From contig NC_134754.1 of assembly GCF_050436995.1 (NCBI RefSeq), positions 6,627,001-6,691,000 of the forward strand: 64,000 nucleotides of DNA. The letters run 5' to 3'. The translations under genes and the position numbers were made by a program. Origin of the DNA: Anticarsia gemmatalis (taxonomy: Eukaryota > Arthropoda > Insecta > Lepidoptera > Erebidae). The notes under the pieces are model-generated. The model was not told the origin of the DNA, did no database searches, and saw only the letters and a program-made list of their open reading frames with translations. Below are positions 48,685 through 59,610 of the stretch, piece after piece; within the stretch, counting starts at the first letter, position 1, and each line of letters opens with the position of its first letter.

Positions 48685-49128
48685 CTTATGACATATAGAA
48701 ATATCGTACGTTCTTTCTATCGAGTTCCCTCTGGAAGCTTAACTTTGAAATCAATGGCAAAAGAGCTGTTCTTTCTGATTAAATGAAGTTATAATATCTG
48801 ATAAGTAGTATTCTTTAACATGTTAATAAATCTTTATTTCCGACCCAGAACTTCGTTAATATTAATTATTAGCTACTTACGGCATCTACGTATTGTGTTT
48901 GTACGTAATCAGAAAAAATATGGCAATTAATTTTGAACTTAATGCTGTCCGTGAATTTTGCTCATTACTCCCGCGTTATCTAATCATAATGAGTTTTAAT
49001 ATTTCCTTTATTAGGTACCTGCAAATAAAACTATAATAAATCAATTTATAAAATTAAAAGCTCTGGGAATTGAACAATTGAAACCTTGTACTAGAGACGC
49101 CTTGATCTTTACCACCATGTAAACATAA

Positions 49129-50899
49129 ACTAGTCCCAAAAATTAAGGGATATAAAAAAAGAATCCAAATTTTTGGATGATTTTCAACAAGCTGTAACTC
49201 CGAGGAAAATGGTCGTACAGAAAAAATAAAAAAAACAAATTGTAGCTTCAAGTGTCTAATTTTTAGATATGACCATGAAAATTTTTTGTCACGGCCAGGT
49301 CTGGAGAAATCCAACGAAAACTACCAAAAAAAAATTTTTCAAAATTTTTTCCCTCCTAAAAAAAGGTCCACGGGCTTCAAAAATTTTTTTTGATTCTTTC
49401 GTTCTAAATTTCTTTTAGAAAATTTAATCCTCTTTAATTTGCCGTATTCAAAAAGCCTGTACGACGATTTGCCACGGAGTTATCGTCAATCAAAGCAAAA
49501 AAGTTATTTTTGACTTTGATATTCAATAACTCCGGAAATAATGATCGTACAGGAAATCAAAGGAGGGTTTTGAAAACTGCACAATATTCTCTATAAGAAA
49601 ATGTAAACATCTTCTAAGAAAAAAATTTTTTTTGAATTGAAACCTCGGACTGAAAAAAAGACAAAAATTCGCGAAATTAAGGATATTTGGATAACTTGGT
49701 ATAACTTTGGATAAAATCGATGAACGAAGAATATAATCGGTAATTTTTCAACCTCAAAGTGTCCCCTAATATCCCTCAAAAATTCAAAGCGCTGCGATTT
49801 TTTTTTCATTGTGCCCCGAAGCTTCAAATTCTTTGTTGTTGCAAAAATCACCATTGTGAGCAATTTTGTGATTTTTATTAATTTTTTTAATAAACATTTT
49901 TTTTTCTCTCTAAAATCTTTATTTTTTCGATTAAAAATCAAATCGCGTGCCTATGCTCACTCCACGACATCGTCGAGCCCGATTGGCTTATGCGCATGAC
50001 CATCACGATTGGGGTCGTAGACAGTGGACCAGTGTCTTATGGACTGACGAATCTCGATTTTGACTTCGATCTCTCGTTTTGCGATTTGCTTTTTAATCGA
50101 AAAAATAAAGATTTTAGAGAGAAAAAAAAATGTTTATTAAAAAAATGAATAAAAATCACAAAATTGCTCACAAAGGTGATTTTTGCAACAACAAAGAATT
50201 TGAAGCTTCGGGGCACAATGAAAAAAAAATCGCAGCGCTTTGAATTTTTGAGGGATATTAGGGGACACTTTGAGGTTGAAAAATTACCGATTATATTCTT
50301 CGTTCATCGATTTTATCCAAAGTTATACCAAGTTATCCAAATATCCTTAATTTCGCGAATTTTTGTCTTTTTTTCAGTCCGAGGTTTCAATTCAAAAAAA
50401 AATGTTTTCTTAAAAGATGTTTACATTTTCTTATAGAGAATATTGTGCAGTTTTCAAAACCCTCCTTTGATTTCCTGTACGATCATTATTTCCGGAGTTA
50501 TTGAATATCAAAGTCAAAAATAACTTTTTTGCTTTGATTGACGATAACTCCGTGGCAAATCGTCGTACAGGCTTTTTGAATACGGCAAATTAAAGAGGAT
50601 TAAATTTTCTAAAAGAAATTTAGAACGAAAGAATCAAAAAAAATTTTTTGAAGCCCGTGGACCTTTTTTTAGGAGGGAAAAAATTTTGAAAAAATATTTT
50701 TTGGTAGTTTTCGTTGGATTTCTCCAGACCTGGCCATGACAAAAAATTTTCATGGTCATATCTAAAAATTAGACACTTGAAGCTACAATTTGTTTTTTTT
50801 ATTTTTTCTGTACGACCATTTTCCTCGGAGTTACAGCTTGTTGAAAATCACCCAAAAATTTGGATTCTTTTTTTATATCCCTTAATTTTTGGGACTAGT
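49129..50899. mobile_element. 1.77-kb foldback element with a Tc1/mariner transposase fragment in the loop
   Basis: Two near-identical inverted arms of just over 800 bp (49129-49946 and 50091-50899) flank a 144-bp loop. The outer tips read ACTAGTCCCAAAAATTAAGG on the left and its complement on the right, each with a TA two bases inside the tip, compatible with mariner-type targeting. The loop encodes VPMLTPRHRRARLAYAHDHH followed by DWGRRQWTSVLWTDESRF and a stop, the part of a Tc1-like transposase leading to the first catalytic aspartate (the D of TDES). The arms are AT-rich, have no transposase homology that I can see, and differ by only a few bases over the stretches compared. Short frames in the arms appear in mirrored pairs and are not genes. 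Confidence 0.9.
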
Positions 50900-50911
50900 G
50901 TAAATATAAAT

Positions 50912-51150
50912 CTATACTTACTAATATTAAAATGCTGAAGAGTTTGTTTGAACGCACTAATCTCAAGAACTACTGGTTCGAATTGAAAAAATATTTGTGT
51001 GTTGAATAGACCATTTATCGAGGAAGGCTTTAGGCTATATAATATCACGCTGCAACTATTGGTAGCAACGAAAAATGTTACAAAAACGGGGAAAATTATG
51101 ACCATTCTCTTTTAAGTGACGCAAGCGAAGCAGTGCGAGTCAGCTAGTGA
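50912..51150 (-). repeat. Inverted copy of the CTAGCTGACCC... dispersed repeat
   Basis: Runs from TACTTACTAATATTAAAATG, through AGAGTTTGTTTGAACGCACT and TTTATCGAGGAAGGCTTTAG, to GACGCAAGCGAAGCAGTGCG. It starts 13 bp after the foldback element. Same family as 13113-13372 and 29424-29682. Confidence 0.7.
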
Positions 51151-52400
51151 TCAATAACGATATACCTATTGTGATGACTAAAATAAAAATTAGTAGATTC
51201 AAAACACCTTAACATCTAAAGGTGGTTTGAGTGTAAATTATATGTTACCTGTCTAATTTTATTATCAGTAGGTATTCTTGTCGCGGCAACCTTGATAACT
51301 GATGTTCACAGCCGCAATTGTTTGAGGAAATAGTGTGTTTAAAAATTATGCAGCTGCTGCACATGAAGTATTATAATTATTACATTGTTGTTACCATCAT
51401 TTTGCAATATTTAACACATTTTCTGCACTTATACCTATCTTGTTACGGTCGTTATACGAAAGCTAAAACTTAATAAAAATAAATTATTTAAATTTTTATT
51501 CAAGTGGCAGGCCTATGTGCGGATATTTCGTATATTACTAAACTTTCAAATAACTCCTGGAAACCAACGAGTTTTCGTTCGTAGTTCGAGGTTTTAGAAA
51601 TAATACTGCAAATAATAGAAAGTATCAGCAATTTTTTGATGTAGGAATGACCTCAAAATTGTATAGGTACTCTATCGATTAATTCAATAAAAAGACGACG
51701 AAACAAAATTTTTTTAACACACTGTGCACTGTTAGTTAAATAACGTTTTAAACACGTGAGCAGGTAAGTTGTTTTTTTTACATTTCTAAGATCAAGGAAT
51801 ACATGACTTAGGAACTCTAACATGATTCCTATAATCGGTTAACGAGTGGGCAATTCTGAGCATTACTCGCTAATCGCTAGATGTTGATTGATTACTTGAC
51901 ATCGGAGCATAGGTTGAGTAACGATCGGCTCACGTATTACCGTCGAGATTTTCTCATTAGGTTCTACAAATTATTACGTTCTAACAACTACCTATTACAG
52001 ATTATAAAACTGTCTATTTGTACGCGAAAACTCAAAAACTACAGTAGGTAACTATTTATTATAATAGGTAGATATTGAATAAAATATGCAACGGTGATGA
52101 TTTGCGTAAAAATAATGAGACTTATGTCCTGCAATGGTTTAAGGAAAAATGTGAATGACGACGATGATGATGATCACAATATACCTTACCATACAATGTT
52201 TCCTATTAGATAGGTACCTACTTAAAATAATTAAGCCACGAATATCACTAAATATTTTATTGTGTTACTTTAGTTTCTCCGTCATAAGGTAGGTACCTAG
52301 GTATTTAGGTATAACAATGTACCGCAGCAGGCGAGCATCTACGTTATTTCATAGTAAAATAAAATTTAATTTTTTTACTCATTTATTACACAGTTAACGT
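51151..52400. other. Intergenic, no gene seen
   Basis: AT-rich DNA with only trivial open frames. It ends at a minus-strand polyA signal (TTTATT at 52403-52408) belonging to the gene at 52455-53090. Confidence 0.45.
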
Positions 52401-52454
52401 GCTTTATTTTTACGAATTGTAGCTTGCAATATAAGGTACCTATAAGGGAAACTT

Positions 52455-53090
52455 TTACTTTTTAAATAGTGGTAAATGAGAAGCAATAGGTGGTCTGATG
52501 GAATCAATTAAATGGTCCAAGTTGACACCATTTTCACAGGGCACTGTATCTTCTATCGGTCCTTGTTGCTCTGTCGACAAATCTAAGAACTTAACTCTAC
52601 TACGCGTGTTTGCATATGGCACGGAAAATTCACTTGAACTTGGGTATTCACAAACAGTCAGTCGTGATGATTTCATTAATATAGATCTAGTTGTTGATGT
52701 GGAACTTTCTAAATACCTGACACTGCTATCACCTTCTGATTTATCGCAGCTAAATGATGTAGTATGCGTACCAGACTCTGCGTCTTTTAATAGAACAGAA
52801 CCAGAGTTCAGAAGCTTCATAGCAATAAGACACGATGGACAAAAAGCACTTCTCGGCAGATCGTTTACGTTAAGATCAAGAGTAACTCTTTCTTCAGCTT
52901 GCACTCCTTTATTTCTTAACTTAGTCAGTAAACGTCTCAGGTTCTCCACAAGTACTTTACTTTCGTTGCCTTGATTGCAGGTTCTACAGTTACAAGAAAC
53001 GTTTGCCAGTTTCTGTCTTAGTATGCGAACTGCTGTTGGTTCTTTGTCATTATCGCATTTTTCTAGATAATGTGATATTTTCCAAGCCAT
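52455..53090 (-). CDS. Single-exon hypothetical protein with two cysteine motifs (211 aa)
   Basis: An uninterrupted frame of 211 codons starts MAWKISHYLEKCDNDKEPTA and ends just 47 bp before a polyA signal. There is no signal peptide or membrane segment. Cys clusters occur at residues 33-38 (SCNCRTC) and 84-87 (FCPSCLIAMKLL). They are separated by a Leu/Lys/Arg-rich probable helix (about 45-62). The C-terminal half is Ser/Thr-rich and probably disordered. The two clusters could bind a metal. The overlapping 158-codon frame on the plus strand is taken as its shadow. No family recognised. The neighbour at 54237-55089 has a similar C-x-C-x2-C motif. Confidence 0.65.
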   Translation of the reverse strand: MAWKISHYLEKCDNDKEPTAVRILRQKLANVSCNCRTCNQGNESKVLVENLRRLLTKLRNKGVQAEERVTLDLNVNDLPRSAFCPSCLIAMKLLNSGSVLLKDAESGTHTTSFSCDKSEGDSSVRYLESSTSTTRSILMKSSRLTVCEYPSSSEFSVPYANTRSRVKFLDLSTEQQGPIEDTVPCENGVNLDHLIDSIRPPIASHLPLFKK

Positions 53091-54236
53091 AATAGATTAT
53101 TCAAGCACCCACGACAGCTAGATATGGGAACATTTTGAGGAGAAAGGTTTTATTGATATAAACTAATTCATCTTATTCAGTGCAGTTACGTACTGCGTTT
53201 TGCAATCGTAATAGACAGTCCAGTCCATGTTTGTAAATAATTTAATTTAGTCCACCATAGCTGCCACAAATTATCTGACAAATGTTAGGCCTGTCGAATA
53301 CAACCATAAATAAGGTATACGTTAACATCATGGAGGATGTATAAACGTACTTCATACTACAGTCATTAGAGCATTTTGGCCAGAAAAAGACATGTCAATG
53401 TAACCTACCTTTACGTCTATGTTGGTCAAAGAAAATTAACAAAGGACTCTTCTATTTATACCACGAGTTAGGTAAGCATTATATTTTAATCTTAATACCA
53501 ATTTAAACACAAAGTAGGTAATAGTATACTAAGCTAAATAAATACAATTTTTTGAACTTTTGTGGTAGAAACAATTGTGACATATTATTATACAAAACGT
53601 AGGTACCTAAAAGAAACATCGTGATGAAATCCGTACTACCTACCCGTGCGGCCGTGCATCGAGAGATCGTGGGTTCGATTCCCACACGGAAAAAAATATT
53701 AATGCAATCCACAAATAGCTGTTTCGGGTCTGGTCGTATCTATTGTGTCCATTGCTTGTACGTTTGTAAAAGTCCCCACATCTTATAAACAAAAAAAATC
53801 GCTGACAGGGAAAGTAATTTACATGTGTGATGAAACCTTGAAAGTTCTTTTTCTTAAAACGAATCTCGAAATTATACTTACCTAATCTCCAACCCACATT
53901 TAGCCAACCCCTTCTTCAGATATTTTTTTATATTTAAATATGAGCAGTTAATCGATAATTTTGTTCATTTATGTACATTCGCAGAGGACTTAAGGCTCGT
54001 TGCAAAGCTTGTTTATCTATTCATTTAGACTGTAGTCTTTGGACTAAAGTACTCTATATTTTAAATATCTTATATTATGACATAATGAGCAAGTAAACAC
54101 TGACGTTTTTCAATAAAATTTATAAAAATGCTAACACAATCCGTAATCGTAAAGCTAAAATAGCTGTATTCTGACATCATGTTTGAGAATACAAACATAT
54201 AAGACGGTACCAACTATAAGATCATAATACACGACA
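53091..54236. other. Intergenic region with a SINE
   Basis: Contains the SINE family 1 copy at 53641-53830. No gene seen otherwise. Confidence 0.45.
53641..53830 (+). mobile_element. SINE family 1 (5'-truncated)
   Basis: B-box-like GGGTTCGATTCCCACACGGA, then TCGGGTCTGGTCGTATCTAT, GTCCATTGCTTGTACGTTTG and AAGTCCCCACATCTTATAAA, as in the copy at 3826-4030. The A-box region is missing or degraded. Confidence 0.65.
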
Positions 54237-55089
54237 ATGTCCAATTACCATGCGAATTGCACGAAATCTTCATGTGAAGAGGTAACCAAAGGTGGCAAGT
54301 CAAAGAAACTGCTTACTTGTATGGTATGTAGCCCTATCTACTTTGAAGTTGACGTCCGTGGAGCACAAGAGGCGTTTTAGATAGGGTCGTTAGGGTGCTT
54401 TTCTGCCAAAGATTACCTATGATATTACTGTGTGTACTGCTATGGTTGTATTTGAAAACCACCAATCATGATCAGTAGCGCATACGAATGAAACGGACTC
54501 AACTAAGCAACGTTTTCTATATGGAAGGATGCGTGCTTTTGGAATGACTTACAATAGGCACCTGTTTCACACATATCTACCTACAGCTGCCTTGTGGCGG
54601 CACTTAGTAAGTCTTACTCGCGCTGCTGGAATAATAGCATCAGTTTACCTAGCCAGTTTCGTTCGTTCATACTCGCGGTTTAGGTAGACTAGAGAGGTAG
54701 ATAGAGTACATATATAGCTATAAGACGGATCCAAATTGAATAAAAACTCAATATCCCTGTTTTAGCCATTCTGCGACTGCGGACGATGTGTATGCCAAAG
54801 TTGTCCTGATATCTTAGAAATGCTAAGCATCACTGTGACTGATTCTACCTGTCATTTCGGTTCGAAGGTCAAACCTGAAGAAAAAGAAAAAGAGAAGCCC
54901 AGCGGATCTGCGAAAACTCCGTCAATTCTCGACGTATTAAACCCAGACAGAGACTGCAACTGCGAAGTGGTGGCCCGCGTGTTGCGCAGTCACGTGCATA
55001 AGAATATAGGGATGACAACGCGACGCGACGAAATAGACGGTGTCGACACCAGTTGTGAGAGCAAAGGACGCAAACCTGACCATCGTTAA
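54237..55089 (+). CDS. Cysteine-rich hypothetical protein (136 aa)
   Basis: Exon 1 (54237-54323, 29 codons, MSNYHANCTKSSCEEVTKGG...) ends at GTATGT in phase 0. Exon 2 (54766-55089) after a TGTTTTAG acceptor continues PFCDCGRCVCQSCPDILEML, so the frame is kept. There is no signal peptide. The Cys-dense core (residues 28-42: C-x3-C-x-C-x2-C-x-C-x2-C) suggests one or two bound metal ions. A Lys/Glu-rich low-complexity stretch (PEEKEKEKPSG) and a DCNCE motif follow. AATAAA lies at 55163. It is convergent with the prenyltransferase gene, whose stop is 400 bp away. No family recognised. The C-x-C-x2-C and C-x2-C-x5-ML pattern resembles that of the gene at 52455-53090. Confidence 0.6.
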
Positions 55090-55485
55090 ATACCAACTAC
55101 AAACCTTTCTAAAAGCTACTCTACTTTGCCATAACCTCTGCTTACAAAACATCAACAACGTAAATAAAACGTAGAAACTTCATTTGGTTTTTTATTACGG
55201 TAAAACGCTGTACAAATGATACACAGAGATTGTCAAAATCGTAATGCCACACAAAATACGGACTTTTTTACACAATAGCGCCTTTTGGATTCGTTTAATC
55301 AAAAGAGTGAGAAATAACAAATTAAAGATAAAGTTCTTTGTATTTTTAACACTTGTACTATTTTTTGCGTCAGTTTCTTATAGCTGTTACAAACTTGTTA
55401 GTGACCGATCAAATTAATATGACAAGAAAATATAGATACCATTGTAAAACTTCAGTGAAAATGTATGTACAATTATGTAATAAAG

Positions 55486-58002
55486 TCATGCATCCATATT
55501 CTCCTCAGTATCTTTACCATTTTGTTCCTCTTCTTGAGCCTTTTTGAATTTTTCACAGAGATAATTCCAATATTTGCTTCGAATTTTATCATACTTGCCT
55601 GCTAGAGCTTGGCATAGTTCAACTGCTCTAGTGGCATTGTGTAGACAATTGGTCTCGCCTTTCTTGATGGCCTCATCGCAAATATCTATTATAAAAGCTA
55701 GTAAGTAGGGAGAACGACATTTGTTTTTATATAGTTCTTCACAAAAAGAAGAGACTACAGCGTTGCCACTGACGCCTCTTTTATCGTGTAATAATACTCC
55801 TTTTAAATAATTCCATGCGCTCTCATTGTTCTTGATAAATTTGATCTTTTCCAATGTGTAGCAGATTTCCTTTTGTACATTTAAGTCTGACCAGCCCAGA
55901 TGGTTGTTGACGACGAAGTACCGTTGATTCCACGCTGAGTTGTTACGCACGTCATCATTGAGAAGATTATCAACGAAATCCATTTCTCGGTCGTAAAGCC
56001 TGTAAAAATATTTGTCATGAATGAATACAGAAGCAATATAAGGAAGACCTTGGCATTAATCTTGAAGTAGTTAAAGCAAACAATTTATATGATTCACATT
56101 TATTTATGTGTACTTAAGATTTAATACATTGTGGTACAGCAATAAAATTGTTACAATAAACATAAAACATTAAATTCAATTATTCCATAAGTACTAGCTG
56201 CTATAGATACTGTAAACTTTACAGTGGAAACTGTTGGACAGGATTTGGACTATAATATTTGCAGTGTAAATTATATTATACATACCCAAAAGTCTTGATA
56301 GCCCATTGTCTGTGCTGCCAGGCATGGTAGTTCTTGGGATCTTGCATTAATGCATCTCTTGTTAATTCTAACTCTTGAGTAGGGTCTTGAAGCCACTCCA
56401 CCAGCACTCTCCGGTGATGCCATACCTGGGAAAACAGAGCAAAATTTAGATAAATGGAGTGATGACTAAGATAATCATATGTGGCCATGTTGATCATGGG
56501 ATTGAGGCTATGGGATCATTATCAGGTTAAATTTGAATCAATAAATATTTTCGATGCCTGGAAGCTTTGAAGTGTCTCTTCATTTTGTTGCAGGAAATAC
56601 CTTCTTAACTTTTAAACATAGTTCAAGTTTGAATTGGCATAGATAATTAGCGTTTTTTTGAAACAAGACTAAATGTTTTGTGGGTCATAGAAAACAACAA
56701 AAAAAATGTTGTCAAAGACAAATAATGTCAAATTCCTTTTATGATTATTACCTGATAATTTTTGGGTGAATTCTTGATAATAGCTTCTACATAGTCCAGT
56801 TCAGATCTTAAGTCACTGCCTAAAGCTTTCAGTAAGTCTCTCCTGTAATGATACAATGGAAAATATAATTATTAAATACTTCACAGCTACTTAGAACTAA
56901 TTGCAATGTTATAGAAGGATTTACACTTTAGAATACTTATTCAAATAAAAATATTTGGTATCTGTCTACCCCTATGGGAAAAAGGTGTGACTTTATGTAT
57001 GTTGAAAAAAAAAATATCCAAAAAAAGTTTCCAAGGATTTGTCTATGTCTTCTCTAAGCAACCAAGTTTACAGTTTCCTAGTGATTTGAACAACATGAGG
57101 CTGAACAATAATGACTTTTATGCAATAAATATACAATCAACATGAAGTATATCACAAAGTGATAAAAATCAGATTACAACAAGCTGTAACCTGTTTTTCT
57201 TATGATCAACTGAATAAGCATTACAACACTTATTTTTATCTGAAAGTGAGTAATATGTCAATGGCAAGTATGTTCAAGAATTTTAATTCATTCAGAATTC
57301 ATCACGCCAATTAGAAAATAGTGTATTATAATATGGTGCTAATTGGAATCATTGGCTATGATCCAGTTGTGATAATTTATAGCTTATTATTCTAAAGAAC
57401 AATAACTGAGTACTATTTTAAACTCACCTATATTGCCACACTGTATAGTTAGCCGGGTTCAATTCAACAGCATCTTTTGTAAGGTGCAATGCTCGCTCAG
57501 ACTTCTCATTTTTTTGGAGAACAGCTCGGAAATAATCATATACATCCACAACTGAAAAATAAACAACATTTAAGTTTAAAATATGCATATAATCTTCAAG
57601 CAAAAAATATATTTACTTTAGTATATCAAGGTGAAGTAGATGTCAATAAAGTTTAACCATTTGAATATAAATATTATTATCTAATCATATAATATCAAGT
57701 GATTTTTTATGTGATCCATGTGTGCCCTTTCTAAAATGAAGGTTAACTTAACAAGTCAATCATTTTGAACCAGTTTTAAAAAAGTTTTTCTTTGGTATAT
57801 AATGTAAGAGAATAATCTAGTCTGAGATGATGAATAGTGCTAACTTAATATACGTACATTTCTCTGAATGAGCGATCACCACAACATAGTTGGGGCCCTC
57901 GTCTTCAGGCACCGGAGTCACGTCGTTCCACTCTGGCCGCTCCTTGTAAGACACCCACGCCTCATCATTGTCGCCGCTATCATACATATCTATAACAGAC
58001 AT
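55486..58002 (-). CDS. FNTA: Protein farnesyltransferase/geranylgeranyltransferase type-1 subunit alpha
   Basis: Five exons join in frame: 58002-57858, 57551-57428, 56842-56752, 56425-56286 and 55999-55486, giving 337 residues. The protein has the prenyltransferase alpha-subunit repeats (helical hairpins with the W-x3-R-type core): NPANYTVWQYR, PKNYQVWHHRRVLVEWL, PKNYHAWQHRQWAIKTFG, VRNNSAWNQRYFVVNN and NNESAWNYLKG. The early block SEKFVDVYDYFRAVLQ matches animal FNTA closely. The subunit pairs with either beta subunit in the cytosol to attach farnesyl or geranylgeranyl to CaaX proteins such as Ras, Rho and lamins. The N terminus is short: it lacks the Pro-rich leader of the mammalian protein. 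The Met at 58002 (MSVIDMYDSG) is preferred over one 7 codons upstream. Complete and apparently functional. Confidence 0.96.
56945..57005 (-). repeat. Inverted copy of the CACGCCT / GGGGTAGGC repeat in an FNTA intron
   Basis: TTGGTATCTGTCTACCCCTA followed by TGGGAAAAAGGTGTGACTTT and ATGTATG is the reverse of the repeat at 3459-3505 and 31713-31965. Confidence 0.5.
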
Positions 58003-58559
58003 ACTTGCTGCAGTCCTACACACTAACTAAAGACTTCAAGACAGTATTCCACCAGTAAAAGCATTAAAACAAGGATAGTACTGATAATACCTGAGCATAC
58101 ACTGTATCACGACGTGAATAAACAACGGCCAACTATCTAGGCCGAAGGTATTAAAGACTTAATTATACGTGTTGTCTCGTATCTATTTAAATACACAGGT
58201 AATTTTTGTTTGATGGTCTAATACCTTGGCAAGCAGAAGAAAATGGCAAGTTCACGACAACAATTTCATGTGAATTGACACATGCCACAGATGTTGACAA
58301 TTTGACCCTACATTTACATCGGAAATTCTGACATATTTATGACAGTTCAGATGTAGGATAGTAGCCTTTTGAGCTTCCATTATTAGAATAGATAGAATTA
58401 GGATCAAGTAATGAAATAACATGAATAATAATGACAACTTTATTATAAATAGAACAATGTAGGTACATAATACATTACTGTTAAAACTAGCAGGTAATAA
58501 ATTAAGAGGAATCTTGCATTTACAATTAATATAATATTCTAACAATTAACTTTCCATTT

Positions 58560-59542
58560 TTACCAGCCGTAGGCAAGTCCAAGTCCATTGGTGTAGGTCA
58601 TGTGGGATACAGTAGCTGCAGGGGAATACGCTACTCCTAGAAGACCAGCGGTTGTGGCGACCTAAAAAGTGAAAGTAGATAGACGTTGATTCTAATTACG
58701 TACAAAATTAATATCACACGTCCCCAGCATCTCATCACTCTAAACATGGTCATCCACACAATACACATATGACATAAGTAAATTAATTTTGTATTGAAAA
58801 TAATATACCTACTAATAACCTTACCGTAGGTACTAATCTTACCTTAGCAACAGGAGCGGCCAAAGGAGCAGCATAGCCAACGTGTGATACTAAAGGCGCT
58901 GCAAGACGAGGGTAAGCTGAAGCTACGGCTACACCAGGGTTGCTCACACGGACATCAGCTTTACGTACGCTTGAGAAAGGAGTGTCGATAGCTTTCGTGT
59001 ATGTCGATACCTGTTAGAAAAACAAAACATTTTAAGTAGGAAAATACAGCTAAATACTAAAATACAGTACCGACCAAATTAGTTAAGGTACGTAGTACAT
59101 AGAGGTTTATTCAAAACCATTGAACTTTAAGTAATAGGTAAGTTCTATACCGATAACTAGAACTTTCCCCCAGAATTTTGTGCCTGTCACAATTTCTATG
59201 TAAATTTTCAACGAGGGGTCCCGGTCATTATAAAATGCTCGTAGGTACTAACCTGACCGAGATTGAACGGGGATCTCAAAATGTTGGAGTGTTGGGTGGC
59301 GACAGCCGGTTGCGCGGGGTAATTGCTGTATGGGTTCCAGCCGCCATAAGCATATGGCGAACTGACAACAGGGGATAGGAGCCCGGCGTTAACGGCCGCC
59401 AAGCACGCCAGGAAGACAATCTGAAATTAACGTATAATCAAATTTTAATGTGGGCACCTACGTAATTACGTGGTTACTTTAATTATAATTTGAATGATTT
59501 ATTCTTAGTTAGCAAGAATTAGCAACTTACTTTGAAAAACAT
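58560..59542 (-). CDS. Cuticular protein with retinin-like domain (149 aa)
   Basis: Four exons, all in phase 0: 59542-59531 (only MFFK), 59420-59253, 59010-58843 and 58661-58560. The four-codon first exon is typical of insect cuticle genes. Residues 1 to about 17 are a signal peptide (MFFKIVFLACLAAVNAG). A Tyr/Pro/Ala region follows (SPYAYGGWNPYSNYPAQPAV). Residues about 61-86 match the retinin-like domain (VSTYTKAIDTPFSSVRKADV then RVSNPG). An Ala-Pro-Leu/Val low-complexity part and a Tyr/Gly end (NGLGLAYGW) follow. There is no chitin-binding R&R consensus. Such proteins are secreted by epidermis into cuticle or lens. A TATA box lies 59 bp upstream. Confidence 0.9.
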
Positions 59543-59600
59543 ATTTAGTGTTCAACCCTTCGAAGCTTAAACCAATATGCCGTGTCAACGGGCGGGTTAG

Positions 59601-59610
59601 CCTTTTATAG
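59601..59610 (-). promoter_or_regulatory. TATA box of the cuticular protein gene
   Basis: On the minus strand it reads CTATAAAAGGC, 59-68 bp before the ATG at 59542. Confidence 0.7.

Noticed and set aside
49054..51105. Open frames of 74-116 codons in the foldback region
   Set aside because: They occur as mirrored pairs in the two arms of the inverted repeat and have no domain, so they follow from AT-rich palindromic sequence.
52498..52974. 158-codon open frame on the plus strand
   Set aside because: It is the antisense of the 211-codon minus-strand frame, which is longer, has a good start and a polyA signal 47 bp past its stop.
53240..53360. Minus-strand 37-codon frame MKYVYTSSMMLTYTLFMVVF
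   Set aside because: The hydrophobic start is suggestive, but there is no TATA box, donor or mature peptide of recognisable type. Probably chance.
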